From: JADLHS01 sp039806955
Lineage (GTDB): Bacteria; Verrucomicrobiota; Verrucomicrobiia; Limisphaerales; JADLHS01
Direction of reading: 5' to 3'
DNA length: 64,000 nucleotides
Assembly: GCA_039806955.1 (NCBI GenBank)
Contig: JBDHQI010000006.1
Location: 1 to 64,000, forward strand
Shown here: in pieces, positions 26,124 to 36,278 of the stretch
Position numbering within the stretch: position 1 is the stretch's first letter
Layout: the number at the start of each line of letters is the position of its first letter
Made by a program: the position numbers and the translations under genes
Notes under the pieces: model-generated
What the model saw: the letters and a program-made list of their open reading frames with translations, nothing else
Database searches by the model: none
What the model was told of the DNA's origin: nothing

Positions 26124-26774
26124 TTAGCCGCCGTGCGTCGCCACCAGCGGCGCGACGATGCGCCAGATGGCGGCCTGCACTTCGGCGATGGTGCCGGCGG
26201 CATTGATGATTTTGATGCGTTCCGGGTGGGCCGCCGCAATTTCGTCGTAGCCTTGCGCCACGCGCTCGAAGAACGCGCGGCCCGCTTCTTCCAAGCGGTC
26301 GCGGATGAACGGCAGCGTGGCCTGTCGCGAGCGCAATCGTTCTTCGCTGACGGTTTGCGGCACTTGCAGAAACAGCGTGAGATCGGGCCGCGTATCGCCG
26401 ACGGCGAGGTCAATGACGTTTTTTACCGTCGCCAGATCGAGTTGCCGTCCGTAACCCTGATACGCGGTGGTGGAATCGTAGAAGCGGTCGCAGACGATGA
26501 TTTCACCGCGCGCGAGGGCGGGACGGATGACTTCACGGACGAGTTGCGCGCGGCTGGCATTCATCAGCAACAACTCGGCTTCCGGCGTCATGGCGGCGTT
26601 GGCGTGACTGTGCTTTAACGTGTGGCGAATTTCCTCGCCGATGGGCGTGCCGCCGGGTTCGCGAAAGACTTTGACGGTGTGCCCCCAATCCTTCAAGCGC
26701 TCGACGAGCAGCGGCAACTGCGTGCTTTTGCCCGCGCCTTCGTTGCCCTCGAATGTGATGAAAAGTCCCTTCAT
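26124..26774 (-). CDS. tmk: Thymidylate kinase
   Basis: dTMP kinase for dTTP synthesis. 216 residues. P-loop TFEGNEGAGKST at about 6-17, the DRFYDSTTAYQGYGR segment (about 98-112) containing the DR(F/Y) substrate motif, and a lid region with RLRSRQ. An upstream ATG adds 7 residues; ATG at 26774 places the P-loop correctly. Transcribed in the same direction as cysS with a repeat in between. Confidence 0.94.
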   Translation of the reverse strand: MKGLFITFEGNEGAGKSTQLPLLVERLKDWGHTVKVFREPGGTPIGEEIRHTLKHSHANAAMTPEAELLLMNASRAQLVREVIRPALARGEIIVCDRFYDSTTAYQGYGRQLDLATVKNVIDLAVGDTRPDLTLFLQVPQTVSEERLRSRQATLPFIRDRLEEAGRAFFERVAQGYDEIAAAHPERIKIINAAGTIAEVQAAIWRIVAPLVATHGG

Positions 26775-26787
26775 TGAAATGGGGAAA

Positions 26788-26857
26788 ACATTCAACGCTC
26801 AACGTCCAGCGCGCCGAAACTTCGACGTTGGAAGTTGGAAGTTGAATGTTGAACGTT
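26788..26857. repeat. Intergenic palindrome between cysS and tmk
   Basis: Related arms ACATTCAACGCTCAACGT and its inverted counterpart GTTGAATGTTGAACGTT enclose GTTGGAAGTTGGAA repeats. It lies just after the cysS stop on the minus strand, but no T-run follows on that strand, so a terminator role is unproved. Confidence 0.6.
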
Positions 26858-26860
26858 TTT

Positions 26861-28366
26861 TCAAAGTTTTTTCAGCTTTGGCCCTTTGGGCGAATCTTCC
26901 ACGATCCAGCCCTTAGCTTTCAGTTCGTCGCGGATCTGGTCGCTGCGTTTGAAATCTTTCGCTTGGCGCGCTTGGATTCTTTGCTCCATTAACAGTTCAA
27001 TGTCTTCAGGGATTTGCTCTTCTCCTTCAATCGAAGCAGCGAATGAGGTGGGCAACCCTAATCCTTGAAAGTGGGCTGTATTTTCGATTATCCGTGCCGG
27101 TATTTTGATGTCGAAACCAATACCGAGTACTTCATCCAATTTCTTCCAGGTAGCGATGGCAACGATAGCTTGCTCGACAGAAGTTCTGTCCTGAGCGATG
27201 GAGCGATTTAGGTCGCGGATCCATGCAAAAATCACACCCCATGCTTTTGAAACATTCAAATCGTCGTCCAGTGCTTCGGTAAAGTCGTTAATAATTGTTT
27301 GGTCCGGTTGCACTTTAACTATCCGTGACGTCAGGGCTTCTTCCGCAATCTCAAGGAGCTTCACCAAGCATTCTTTGATTCTTGCGAGTGCGGTGCGCGC
27401 GCCACGCAAACCATCCAATGTGAAATTAAATGTTTCTCGGTAATGGGCGGTTAGAAATAGATAACGGATTTCATGCGCCTTAAAACCTTTCGCCAGCAGA
27501 TCGCGCAGCGTGAAAAAGTTTCCGAGCGATTTGCTCATTTTTTTGCCTTCAACGAGCAGGTGCGCGCCGTGCAGCCAGTATTTCACGAACGGCTTGCCGG
27601 TGGCGCCTTCGCTCTGCGCGATTTCGTCCTCGTGATGCGGAAATTTCAAATCCTCGCCGCCCAGATGCAGATCGAAACTTTCGCCCAGCATCTTCATGCT
27701 CATGGCGGAACACTCGATGTGCCAGCCCGGACGACCCTTGCCCCACGGACTGTCCCACGTCACGTCGCCGTCGTCCGACACGCAGGCTTTCCACAACGCA
27801 AAGTCGGCGACGGATTCTTTTTCGTATTCGTCGGAAGCGACACGTTCACCGACCCGCATTTCGTCAAAGTTCAATTTTTGAAGCTGGCCGTAATGACAAC
27901 CGCAGCCGCGATATTTTTCGATGCTGAAATAAACCGAACCGTCGCTGGCCTGGTAAGCGATACCGCGCGCGATCAGCTTCTCAATGAGCGCGATGATTTC
28001 GGCGATATGTTCGGTGGCGCGTGGTTTGACGTGGGGCTCGAGACAGCCCAGCGCGCGCAGATCGTCGAAGAAGGCGGTTTCGTATGGCGCGGTGAATTCG
28101 CGCAGGGACGTTTGGGTTTCGCGGACGCGGCGGATGATTTTATCCTCCACGTCGGTGATGTTCATGACGTGCTTCACTTCGAAACCGCGAAACGTCAGGT
28201 AGCGGCGCACCAGGTCGGCGAAGAGGAACGTGCGCCAGTTGCCGATGTGTGCGAAGTCGTAAACCGTCGGGCCGCAGCAATATATTCCCACCTTTCGGGA
28301 ATGAGCCTCGAGCGGAACGAACTCCTGCATGGAGCGAGATAGTGTGTTGAAAAACCTAAGACCCAT
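26861..28366 (-). CDS. cysS: Cysteinyl-tRNA synthetase
   Basis: Charges tRNA-Cys. 501 residues. Class I motif AHIGNWR with the zinc Cys upstream (CCGPTVYDFAHIGN), second zinc ligands in HIECSAMS and the HLGGEDLKFPHHEDEIAQSE segment, and KMSKSLGN. The C-terminal third (about residues 330-460) contains unusual loops (for example NTAHFQGLGLPTS) and an AT-richer stretch near 27060-27360, but ends with the usual RQAKDFKRSDQIRDELKAKGW helix. Start at 28366 (MGLRFFNTLS) is the normal family beginning. Confidence 0.95.
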   Translation of the reverse strand: MGLRFFNTLSRSMQEFVPLEAHSRKVGIYCCGPTVYDFAHIGNWRTFLFADLVRRYLTFRGFEVKHVMNITDVEDKIIRRVRETQTSLREFTAPYETAFFDDLRALGCLEPHVKPRATEHIAEIIALIEKLIARGIAYQASDGSVYFSIEKYRGCGCHYGQLQKLNFDEMRVGERVASDEYEKESVADFALWKACVSDDGDVTWDSPWGKGRPGWHIECSAMSMKMLGESFDLHLGGEDLKFPHHEDEIAQSEGATGKPFVKYWLHGAHLLVEGKKMSKSLGNFFTLRDLLAKGFKAHEIRYLFLTAHYRETFNFTLDGLRGARTALARIKECLVKLLEIAEEALTSRIVKVQPDQTIINDFTEALDDDLNVSKAWGVIFAWIRDLNRSIAQDRTSVEQAIVAIATWKKLDEVLGIGFDIKIPARIIENTAHFQGLGLPTSFAASIEGEEQIPEDIELLMEQRIQARQAKDFKRSDQIRDELKAKGWIVEDSPKGPKLKKL

Positions 28367-28510
28367 TTTATCGTTCGGAGATTAAGCCAAGCACCTGGAA
28401 AGCAAAGTGGAAAAAGTGAGGTGAAAGAACGGCTTCATGCTTATGCTGATGGTTTGACCCTCGGGTTGCCCCGGAAGTTTCGTTCAAAGCCGCCGGCGAA
28501 TGCGAGTAAC

Positions 28511-29269
28511 TCAACCCTTCAGCTTCGCGTAGCGTTCCGCTACGAAGTCCCAGTTCACCACGTTCCACCACGCGGCCAGATAATCGGCACGCCGGTTTTG
28601 ATATTTGAGGTAGTAGGCGTGTTCCCAGACATCCACGCCGAGCAGCGGTTGATGCCAGGAGCGCAAGGGAGTGTCCTGGTTGGGGGTGGACTCAATCTTT
28701 AACTTTCCCATAGACAACACGAGCCACGCCCAGCCGCTGCCAAACTGGCCCAGCCCGGCTTTGGCAAATGCCTCCTTGAACGCAGCGAAACTCCCGAAGC
28801 TCCTGTCAATCGCCTGGGCGAGTTCTCCCGTGGGCTCGCCGCCGCCGCTTTTTTTCATCATCTGCCAGAACAGGGAGTGATTGTAGTGGCCGCCGCCGTT
28901 ATTGCGGATGGCGGTGCGGAGGTCGGATGGTAGTTTCCCCATTTCCTCTGCCATGCCGACGCCAATGCCAACGCCGCCAGCCCCCAATTCTGACAAGATT
29001 TCCTCGATGGTTTTGCCGCCAAGAACCCGTGGTTGAGCCGCGACCGCCTTGTTCAAATTATCCACATACGCCTTGTGATGGCGGTCGTGGTGAATCTCCA
29101 TGGTGCGGGCGTCAAGGTGCGGTTCGAGCGCGTCGAGCGCATAGGGCAGCGGGGGCAGCTCAAAGGGGCGGGCCAGCGCGGAGTCCGTTTGAGCGAGGAC
29201 GCTTGGAGCGGCGGCGGCGGCGGCCGTTGCCAGCGCGGTGGTTTTTAGAGCTTCGCGTCGAGTCATCAT
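28511..29269 (-). CDS. sodA: Superoxide dismutase (Mn/Fe), Tat-exported
   Basis: Converts superoxide to peroxide and oxygen. 252 residues. The N-terminus has a twin-arginine signal TRREALK followed by an Ala-rich hydrophobic stretch to about SVLAQ, so it is probably exported folded. Metal ligands lie in MEIHHDRHH, GGGHYNHSLFW and DVWEHAYYLKY; the NQDTPL and GGH pattern points to Mn. Two consecutive ATGs (29269 and 29266) are possible starts. Upstream extensions lack homology. Confidence 0.92.
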   Translation of the reverse strand: MMTRREALKTTALATAAAAAAPSVLAQTDSALARPFELPPLPYALDALEPHLDARTMEIHHDRHHKAYVDNLNKAVAAQPRVLGGKTIEEILSELGAGGVGIGVGMAEEMGKLPSDLRTAIRNNGGGHYNHSLFWQMMKKSGGGEPTGELAQAIDRSFGSFAAFKEAFAKAGLGQFGSGWAWLVLSMGKLKIESTPNQDTPLRSWHQPLLGVDVWEHAYYLKYQNRRADYLAAWWNVVNWDFVAERYAKLKG

Positions 29270-29363
29270 AGCTTCAAAGCTTATGACCCGGAGGCTTTCC
29301 TGTGAAGACGGAAGTTGCCTTGTGGAAAAGTGTCTTGCCCGGACTACGCCAGTGGCGTAGCCT

Positions 29364-29678
29364 GTGTCAGTGATCTTTGTCGAGACACCCACGTTCACCA
29401 AACGAGTGTTGGATCTGCTCGATGATGGAAGCTATGCCGCGCTGCAAGCGCAATTGGTGAAACAGCCCAACGCGGGTGATGTGATTCGCGGCTTGAGCGG
29501 GATGCGCAAGATTCGCTGGGCGGCCAAGGGGTGCGGCAAACGCGGCGGCGTACGGGTGATTTATTACTGGTGGATGGGCGAGGATCGTATCTTGATGCTG
29601 TTCATCTACCCGAAGAACGAAAGGGATGATTTGAGCGCGGGCCAATTGAAGCAACTCCGGCGGGCGCTGGAACGGTGA
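29364..29678 (+). CDS. RelE/HigB-type toxin
   Basis: This 104-residue protein resembles a RelE/ParE-superfamily mRNA interferase: N-terminal VETPTFTKRVLDLLDD helix, then GLSGMRKIRWAAKGCGKRGGVRVIYYW and ILMLFIYPKNERDDLSAGQLKQL, the core beta strands and C-terminal helix. Start is GTG. The stop overlaps the antitoxin frame in GTGA. Toxin-first order is the HigBA arrangement. Confidence 0.87.
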   Translation: MSVIFVETPTFTKRVLDLLDDGSYAALQAQLVKQPNAGDVIRGLSGMRKIRWAAKGCGKRGGVRVIYYWWMGEDRILMLFIYPKNERDDLSAGQLKQLRRALER

Positions 29679-29680
29679 TT

Positions 29681-29968
29681 ATGAAGAAAGAACTTTTTGA
29701 CGAACTGCTGCAAAGCGTCAAGGAAGCCGTTGCCATCGAGCGCGGCAAGGCCAAACCATCCCGCACGTTTGAAGTGAAGACGGCCAATGATGTCGTGTTG
29801 GTGCGTAACAAATTGGGGTTGTCACAGACCAAATTTGCGCGGCTGTTGGGAATCAGCGAAGACACGTTGCAGAATTGGGAGCAGGGGCGGCGACGGCCGG
29901 CTGGTCCGGCCAAGGTGCTGCTCAAAGTGGCGGCCCGGCATCCGGAAGTGATTTTGGAAACGGTGTAG
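29681..29968 (+). CDS. HTH-type antitoxin (HigA/NadS-like)
   Basis: This 95-residue protein has a C-terminal XRE helix-turn-helix (NKLGLSQTKFARLLGISEDTLQNWEQGRRRP). ATG at 29681 lies two bases after the toxin stop; a GTG at 29675 overlaps it. Expected to neutralise the toxin and autoregulate the operon. Confidence 0.86.
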   Translation: MKKELFDELLQSVKEAVAIERGKAKPSRTFEVKTANDVVLVRNKLGLSQTKFARLLGISEDTLQNWEQGRRRPAGPAKVLLKVAARHPEVILETV

Positions 29969-30390
29969 CAATCGTCTTTACAGAAGCCACCTTTCGAATT
30001 CTGCCCGGTCTTCTGCAAGCCTAACTGCTCGTATTCTTTCTGGGGCAGCTTGCTGTTGCCGATAGCAGACTTCATAAACCGAGATGATTCAGCCCAACCG
30101 ATAATATCTTCGTAATCTTCAGCCGCACCTTCGGTGTTGCTTTTTATTTCGGCCCAATCTGCCTCCGATAGCTTAAGCACTGCAGGTCGCACGCGGTAAA
30201 CTTCCGGTCGGTCGCTTTCGTATTTTTCTAGAAGCTTCACCACTTGGTCGCGCCGTTGAAGATCTGGAAACAGATTTGCCAGCTTATTGCCAGGAAGGCG
30301 CCGATAATCACGCTGTGCAATCAACGCTTCGCTTTCCAGCGCGCGATTGGCGGCTGGTTGGGTTGCTCGTCTGCGATTCAACTTGAGCAC
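29969..30390 (-). pseudogene. Possible remnant of a hypothetical gene
   Basis: On the minus strand a frame of ~140 codons looks protein-like (charged helices such as VVKLLEKYESDRPEVYRVRP, WAEIKSNTEGAAEDYED) but then runs without a stop into the antisense of the antitoxin gene, where it becomes low-complexity. I see no family and no sound end, so a truncated gene is the best guess. Otherwise this gap holds nothing recognisable. Confidence 0.35.
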
Positions 30391-30398
30391 GTATTACG

Positions 30399-31532
30399 TC
30401 ACTTCTCGCCGTGCATCTCGGTGTAAATCTTCACCGCGCACTTCTCCAACGCTTCCCAATCAGCGGCGGTGGTTTCCCAGCCGCTGCTGAAGCGCAACAC
30501 TTGCGTGAGTTGCCCGGCTTGATATCCCATCGCACTGAGCACATGGGAAGGCGTTTCCTTGCCGGTGGTGCAGGCCGAGCCGGTGCTGACAGCGAAGCCC
30601 GCTTTGTCGAGACGCGTCACCCAGCGTTGCTGGCCGCCTTCAGGCATCAGCGCCGAGGTGGTGTTCCACAAGCGCGGGGCGCGCAAGCCGACGATGGTGG
30701 AACCACGCACCTGCCGCAGCAACAGTTTTTCAAATTTCTCCTTCCATTCGGTGCGGGTCTGATGTTGGTTCTCCGCCATTTGTCGTTCGCGCACTTCCAA
30801 GGCCGCCACCATGGCCAGGATGATGGGCAGATTTTCCGTGCCCGCGCGCTGCCCGCGCTCTTGTTTGCCGCCGAAGAGGAGCGAATTGATTTTGCTTTTG
30901 TGCGGCGCTTTCAGAAAACCGACGCCGCGCGGGCCGCCGAATTTGTGGGCCGCGCCCGTGACAAAATCACATTCGCCCAAACCTTTGGCGGGCATTTTGC
31001 CGAGCCATTGCACGGCGTCGGTGAAAAACGGCACTTCGTAAGCCTGGCAGATGGCGAGAAGTTCGCGCCACGGTTGGATGACGCCGGTTTCGTTGTTGGC
31101 GCACATCACACTGACGACGCCGGGTCGTTTGTCGGCCATTTCCTGCGTGAACCATTCCAGGTCCACCACACCATCCGTGGTGACCGGAATGAAGCGGGCG
31201 CGTTTGCCGAAATAGTGGCGCGCGGAATTATCAATGCACGGATGTTCGATGGAACTCACCCACACTTCAGCGGTGGCGGGCAGGGTCAACGCGAAGTGGT
31301 GCATGGCCATGTTGTTGGCCTCGGTCGCGCCGCTGGTCCAGATGATGTCGCTGGGGTGACCGCCGAGGTAATGCGCCAGCTTCTCGCGGGCGGCCACCAG
31401 AGCCTTGTTCGCCACCAGTCCAAAAGTGTGTGGACTGGAAGGATTACCGTGAATTTTCTCGGTGGCTTCGAGCCAGGCCTCACGGGCTTCGCGCATGACC
31501 GGCGCGGTGGCGTTGTAATCAAAATAAAACAT
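30399..31532 (-). CDS. Cysteine desulfurase (NifS/IscS family)
   Basis: PLP enzyme releasing sulfur from cysteine for Fe-S clusters or thiolation. 377 residues. N-terminal FDYNATAP, SGATEANNMA, SSIEHPC, CANNETGV, PLP lysine in GAAHKFGGPRGVG (about 200), and active Cys in STGSACTTGKE (about 322). The short Cys loop fits the NifS/IscS (group I) type. No iscU or related scaffold nearby, so its acceptor is unknown. Confidence 0.93.
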   Translation of the reverse strand: MFYFDYNATAPVMREAREAWLEATEKIHGNPSSPHTFGLVANKALVAAREKLAHYLGGHPSDIIWTSGATEANNMAMHHFALTLPATAEVWVSSIEHPCIDNSARHYFGKRARFIPVTTDGVVDLEWFTQEMADKRPGVVSVMCANNETGVIQPWRELLAICQAYEVPFFTDAVQWLGKMPAKGLGECDFVTGAAHKFGGPRGVGFLKAPHKSKINSLLFGGKQERGQRAGTENLPIILAMVAALEVRERQMAENQHQTRTEWKEKFEKLLLRQVRGSTIVGLRAPRLWNTTSALMPEGGQQRWVTRLDKAGFAVSTGSACTTGKETPSHVLSAMGYQAGQLTQVLRFSSGWETTAADWEALEKCAVKIYTEMHGEK

Positions 31533-31653
31533 CGGCGGGTAGGATATAAGGGAACGTGCGGCTGGCCAGAGTTTTTAAGTTCAGGCCCGGCATTTTGCCA
31601 AAGGATTGGCCGGAGTTTGGAAACTCACGAACAAAAACGGAAACGGTCGAAAA

Positions 31654-32940
<1,287 letters not shown>

Positions 32941-33221
32941 ACCTACGAAATACCGATAAAAACCGCCCACACGCAAGGTCAGACCGTCTGGCGCAAGATT
33001 CGGCCCCATCACCGCACGACACGTCACCACGGATGACGACAGACAATCCGCACCCCGCTCCTTGTTGAACGAACCGACTGGCCTTTTGGATTTCGTGACG
33101 GCGGCAGCGTGCCAGAACACGGTGGCGGTGAAATCAATCGGTGCGACAGCCAGCCAAGGAGGGGATTTGTGGGGAATGGCCATCACCCGGATTAAAGTCA
33201 TCTGGCTAGTTCCGTTGTCGC

Positions 33222-33458
33222 TCATCCGAAAAGGAACGGACAAGTCTCCAGCCCGGCTTTGTCAGTCCAAAACTCCCAGTAAGGGAGCAGAACTTTGATG
33301 GCTGGTGTGAAACTGGCCAAATACGACAACGGGAGAAACACAATATCAATGACACGGCCAAGTGAGCCACGCTCAATCAGAATGGCGGGACCGCTCGCAA
33401 GCACATAGGCGACGAGCGTTCCGAGCGACCCAAGGAGCAGTCCTCCGAATCGTTTCAT
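33222..33458 (-). CDS. Small membrane protein of the low-GC cassette
   Basis: This 78-residue protein has two hydrophobic segments (GGLLLGSLGTLVAYVLAS and IDIVFLPLSYLASFTPAI). The start at 33458 overlaps the stop of the duplicated-domain gene in ATGA, indicating one transcript. No family recognised. A longer frame reading is possible but would overlap deeply into the upstream gene. Confidence 0.55.
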   Translation of the reverse strand: MKRFGGLLLGSLGTLVAYVLASGPAILIERGSLGRVIDIVFLPLSYLASFTPAIKVLLPYWEFWTDKAGLETCPFLFG

Positions 33459-34807
33459 TTCAGCGGCGTCGGCGGTGGCAAGGTTGGTGCTGGTTGGTTT
33501 GCTCGTGTTGGCGGTTGATTCGTTTCCATTGTGAGGGGAACATTTATTTTCGGCGGTTGGCGCCAAATGTTCGTAATCACATGGTCGTTGACATATAGAG
33601 ATGTCACCACCTTCGTCGTTGCGTCAACTTCAGCACAGACGCGGAACGGACCATCCCAAGATTCCTTCCAGTTTGGGAAATAGCGTGCGATGTAGCCATT
33701 GCCCCACTTCGCGGGTTCGCCTACATAGGTCGGCGGCTCATCCACTCTTAACATTTTTTCCGAGTAACCAAGTTTCTTGAGTGTCTGACGAACCAATGCA
33801 ACCGCGTCATTGGAGGACATGTTAATTGGGCCAACAAATCGGGCACACGCCTCCCACGAATCGGGTCTTCCCGGCAATTGCATAGCGTTTGTTGCGTAGT
33901 AGGCAATAACCTGTCCGTGGCTGTAAACGAAGCGAGCTCCGTTTTTCAAATTGATGAATGCATAGGGGTCGTCCTCAACGATTCCCAACGTGGACTCGCT
34001 AAAATCAATCTGGTTTGCCTTAACAGGCAAAGGAAATGAAAAGCCACCCCTTGTAATGTATTCCGAGAACTGAGGTAATATCGCCATCAAGAATGCGTTG
34101 GAATAAGAACCGCCAACAGGAATCATTTTTCTGCCACGGCTTGCTGACCGAATTTGTGGTGGTGACTGTGCAACAGGAGCTTTCACCCCAACTGTTGGCT
34201 GGGGCCGAAATGTGTTCGTGCTGAATAGCGCGAACATTTGAATCTGCTTGTTCCGAGCATCAATCTCAAAATCAACAAGCGGCAGATTAGATTCCTTGTT
34301 TCCCGGCTCCATCCATTTTACGCGATAACGCGGAATGGAATTGGTGCCAACGTGTGGGGGCGAAACAACTACAGGGCTCTTGTCTGCGAATAGGGTTTTC
34401 TCCGAGTAGCCAAGTTTCTTAATCGCTTGGCGAGCCGCCTGAACTGCTTGGTTTTCGTTCACAAGAATTCTCCCATAGAATTCCGGAACTTTGTCTGGGT
34501 CTTGAAGACTGTAATAGCTCTGGGGCGATTGGCACCGGCAGACGCGACCGTCCAGAAACGTGAATTTCCATCCGTTTGTCAGGTGGACGGAGCCGCCAAT
34601 TTCATCGCTTCTCCAAGAGCACTTGAACTCTTGGACTTGAGCGACAGTAACCGGCTTGACCATTGGAAGGTCAAGCCGGGTCGCAAAGTCCGACACGAAC
34701 GGCATTATGGCTACCAAGACCGCGTTTGAGTATTCCGCCGTGACTTGCAGGATTTCATACATGGGCAACTCAAGGTTACTGCCAATCGGTTTTGTGATTG
34801 TATCCAT
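33455..34807 (-). CDS. Hypothetical protein with two tandem copies of one domain
   Basis: This 450-residue protein is an internal duplication. The first half (about 25-200) and second half (about 235-415) both contain the pattern SNA(V/F)L(V/M)AI(M/L)P, a segment around LTNGWKFTFLDG / LKNGARFVYSHG, and the conserved helix (A/T)(I/L)KKLGYSEK(T/M)L. A Pro/Thr-rich tail follows. No signal peptide seen; ATG at 34762 is an alternative start that avoids overlap with the upstream gene. Codon use and base content are AT-richer than flanking genes, suggesting transfer. Function unknown; not a named family that I know. Confidence 0.68.
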   Translation of the reverse strand: MDTITKPIGSNLELPMYEILQVTAEYSNAVLVAIMPFVSDFATRLDLPMVKPVTVAQVQEFKCSWRSDEIGGSVHLTNGWKFTFLDGRVCRCQSPQSYYSLQDPDKVPEFYGRILVNENQAVQAARQAIKKLGYSEKTLFADKSPVVVSPPHVGTNSIPRYRVKWMEPGNKESNLPLVDFEIDARNKQIQMFALFSTNTFRPQPTVGVKAPVAQSPPQIRSASRGRKMIPVGGSYSNAFLMAILPQFSEYITRGGFSFPLPVKANQIDFSESTLGIVEDDPYAFINLKNGARFVYSHGQVIAYYATNAMQLPGRPDSWEACARFVGPINMSSNDAVALVRQTLKKLGYSEKMLRVDEPPTYVGEPAKWGNGYIARYFPNWKESWDGPFRVCAEVDATTKVVTSLYVNDHVITNIWRQPPKINVPLTMETNQPPTRANQPAPTLPPPTPLK

Positions 34808-36278
34808 CCACCGACAGGGACGAATAACCTATGATTTGCAGGCCATCACCCGGATACCAGCTACCGATTGGGGGAAGGTTTTGCTTCGCATAGTTGATTG
34901 AATAGTTCAAGTCGTAATCAGCAGCATCCCAGTAAAACAAGAAGTTGAGGATAAAACCACCTGCCTGCCATGCGATTGTGTCATCATAAAGCACACCGTT
35001 CCTGTAAACAGGACCGCCTACAGTATAGTAGGTTTGTCGGTCGTAGCCACAGAACGCCGCCGGGCGAATGCCGGTGCTCTGATAGTAGGTAATATCAAAT
35101 CTGCCCGGCCCATTGATTCCGAAAGCCTTATCCCAACTTCCCTTGGCGGTGTCGCAGCCGTCAAGGAAGACGAAGCGATAGCGATGCTTCACATACTTAT
35201 TCACGTCAGATGCCGGAAAACCGCCCGCAACAGTGCTTGGACTACCATGCGAGCTTAGGTAGAGATTTCGGCAAGCCGTGTTTGTCAAGAACCGCAGGAA
35301 TAACGCGTGGTCTTTGCCAATGGCTTCGCTCGTAATGGTAGCGTCGTAATGATTGTCCTTTTGAAAGCGAATGGGGTATGTCTGCCCAATATCATTGGTT
35401 TGGCCCGGTTGAGGGTAGTAAAGCTGATAGCCTCCGTGAGCTTGGGCCGTGTAGGCGAAACTGTTGATTGACCCTTTCATGTAATTCTGGTCGTCATATT
35501 CAAACTTGAAGAAGTCCTGATATGCAATTGTCCAAACACCGTGTTCCGGCCAATCCTTCCGACGCTGGTTCTTCCGTGGTGTTTTCTTCGTGGCCGGGTC
35601 GCTGACGGTAATGATGGAATCAAAATATGGGTCAACATCAGCGTTCGTTCGGGCAACATTGTTGATGTCCACCATGTTCCAGTAGGCCGTAATCGTGCCG
35701 TCTGTTGTGTGGCCCGTCAGTGTTTGAACCAAATTGCTGCTCGCGTCATAGATGTCAATTGTCCAATCGCCAACCGTGCAAATGGTTTTGGCGAAATAGG
35801 CAGAAATGTTCAACTCACCGATTTCCGGCTCCCATTGCGGGTAGTAGATGTCATTGGTGACTTCAATGCTTATCGCGTCGCTGTAGCGAGTGAAAAACGG
35901 ATGATTATTATCGGTATTATCTGGGTTTTGCCATGTGACTTCAACCCAGATTGTGTGGTTTCCGTTTTCCAAATACCCAGTATCCATTGCGAATTGCCAC
36001 GGGTGACCAGCCGGAGTGCTAAGCACCCCATCACCCACAGCGGAGACGCGGACGAGCAGTTTGAGCTTGGCGAGCAAGGCCAGCGTATCGGCGTGCCCCC
36101 TCAACTTTCGCAAGATGTAGTAAAGGTTGCTGAACGACAGTGACGAAACACAGACGGTCAGTTTGCCAAGCTCGGCCAGGGCAAGTATCCGATGGACGTA
36201 TTCGGCGAAGGGTTGGCGGTCAGCCAGGTGATCCAGCGCGACATCGGTGTCCAGGAAGATTTTATCCTTGGAGGCCAT
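34776..36278 (-). CDS. Chimeric ORF: PIN toxin N-terminus fused to a caspase-like secreted protein fragment
   Basis: This 500-residue frame has two unlike parts. Residues 1 to ~83 are the N-terminal half of a PIN toxin (FLDTDVALDHL with the first Asp), starting inside an antitoxin gene as VapC genes do. The third and fourth acids of the PIN site are missing. From GVLSTPAGHPW on, the sequence is AT-richer and reads as the C-terminal region of a surface protein: a beta domain, a FlgD/Ig-like stretch (GDWTIDIYDASSNLVQTL), then LYLSSHGS and, ~25 residues later, FVFLDGCDTA, a His/Cys spacing like caspase/gingipain-type peptidases. The junction is near 36030. Whether the fusion is expressed is unknown; the peptidase assignment is inference from motifs. 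Confidence 0.6.
   Translation of the reverse strand: MASKDKIFLDTDVALDHLADRQPFAEYVHRILALAELGKLTVCVSSLSFSNLYYILRKLRGHADTLALLAKLKLLVRVSAVGDGVLSTPAGHPWQFAMDTGYLENGNHTIWVEVTWQNPDNTDNNHPFFTRYSDAISIEVTNDIYYPQWEPEIGELNISAYFAKTICTVGDWTIDIYDASSNLVQTLTGHTTDGTITAYWNMVDINNVARTNADVDPYFDSIITVSDPATKKTPRKNQRRKDWPEHGVWTIAYQDFFKFEYDDQNYMKGSINSFAYTAQAHGGYQLYYPQPGQTNDIGQTYPIRFQKDNHYDATITSEAIGKDHALFLRFLTNTACRNLYLSSHGSPSTVAGGFPASDVNKYVKHRYRFVFLDGCDTAKGSWDKAFGINGPGRFDITYYQSTGIRPAAFCGYDRQTYYTVGGPVYRNGVLYDDTIAWQAGGFILNFLFYWDAADYDLNYSINYAKQNLPPIGSWYPGDGLQIIGYSSLSVDGYNHKTDWQ

Noticed and set aside
27473..28342. 289-codon plus-strand ORF
   Set aside because: Antisense to cysS, no recognisable motifs.
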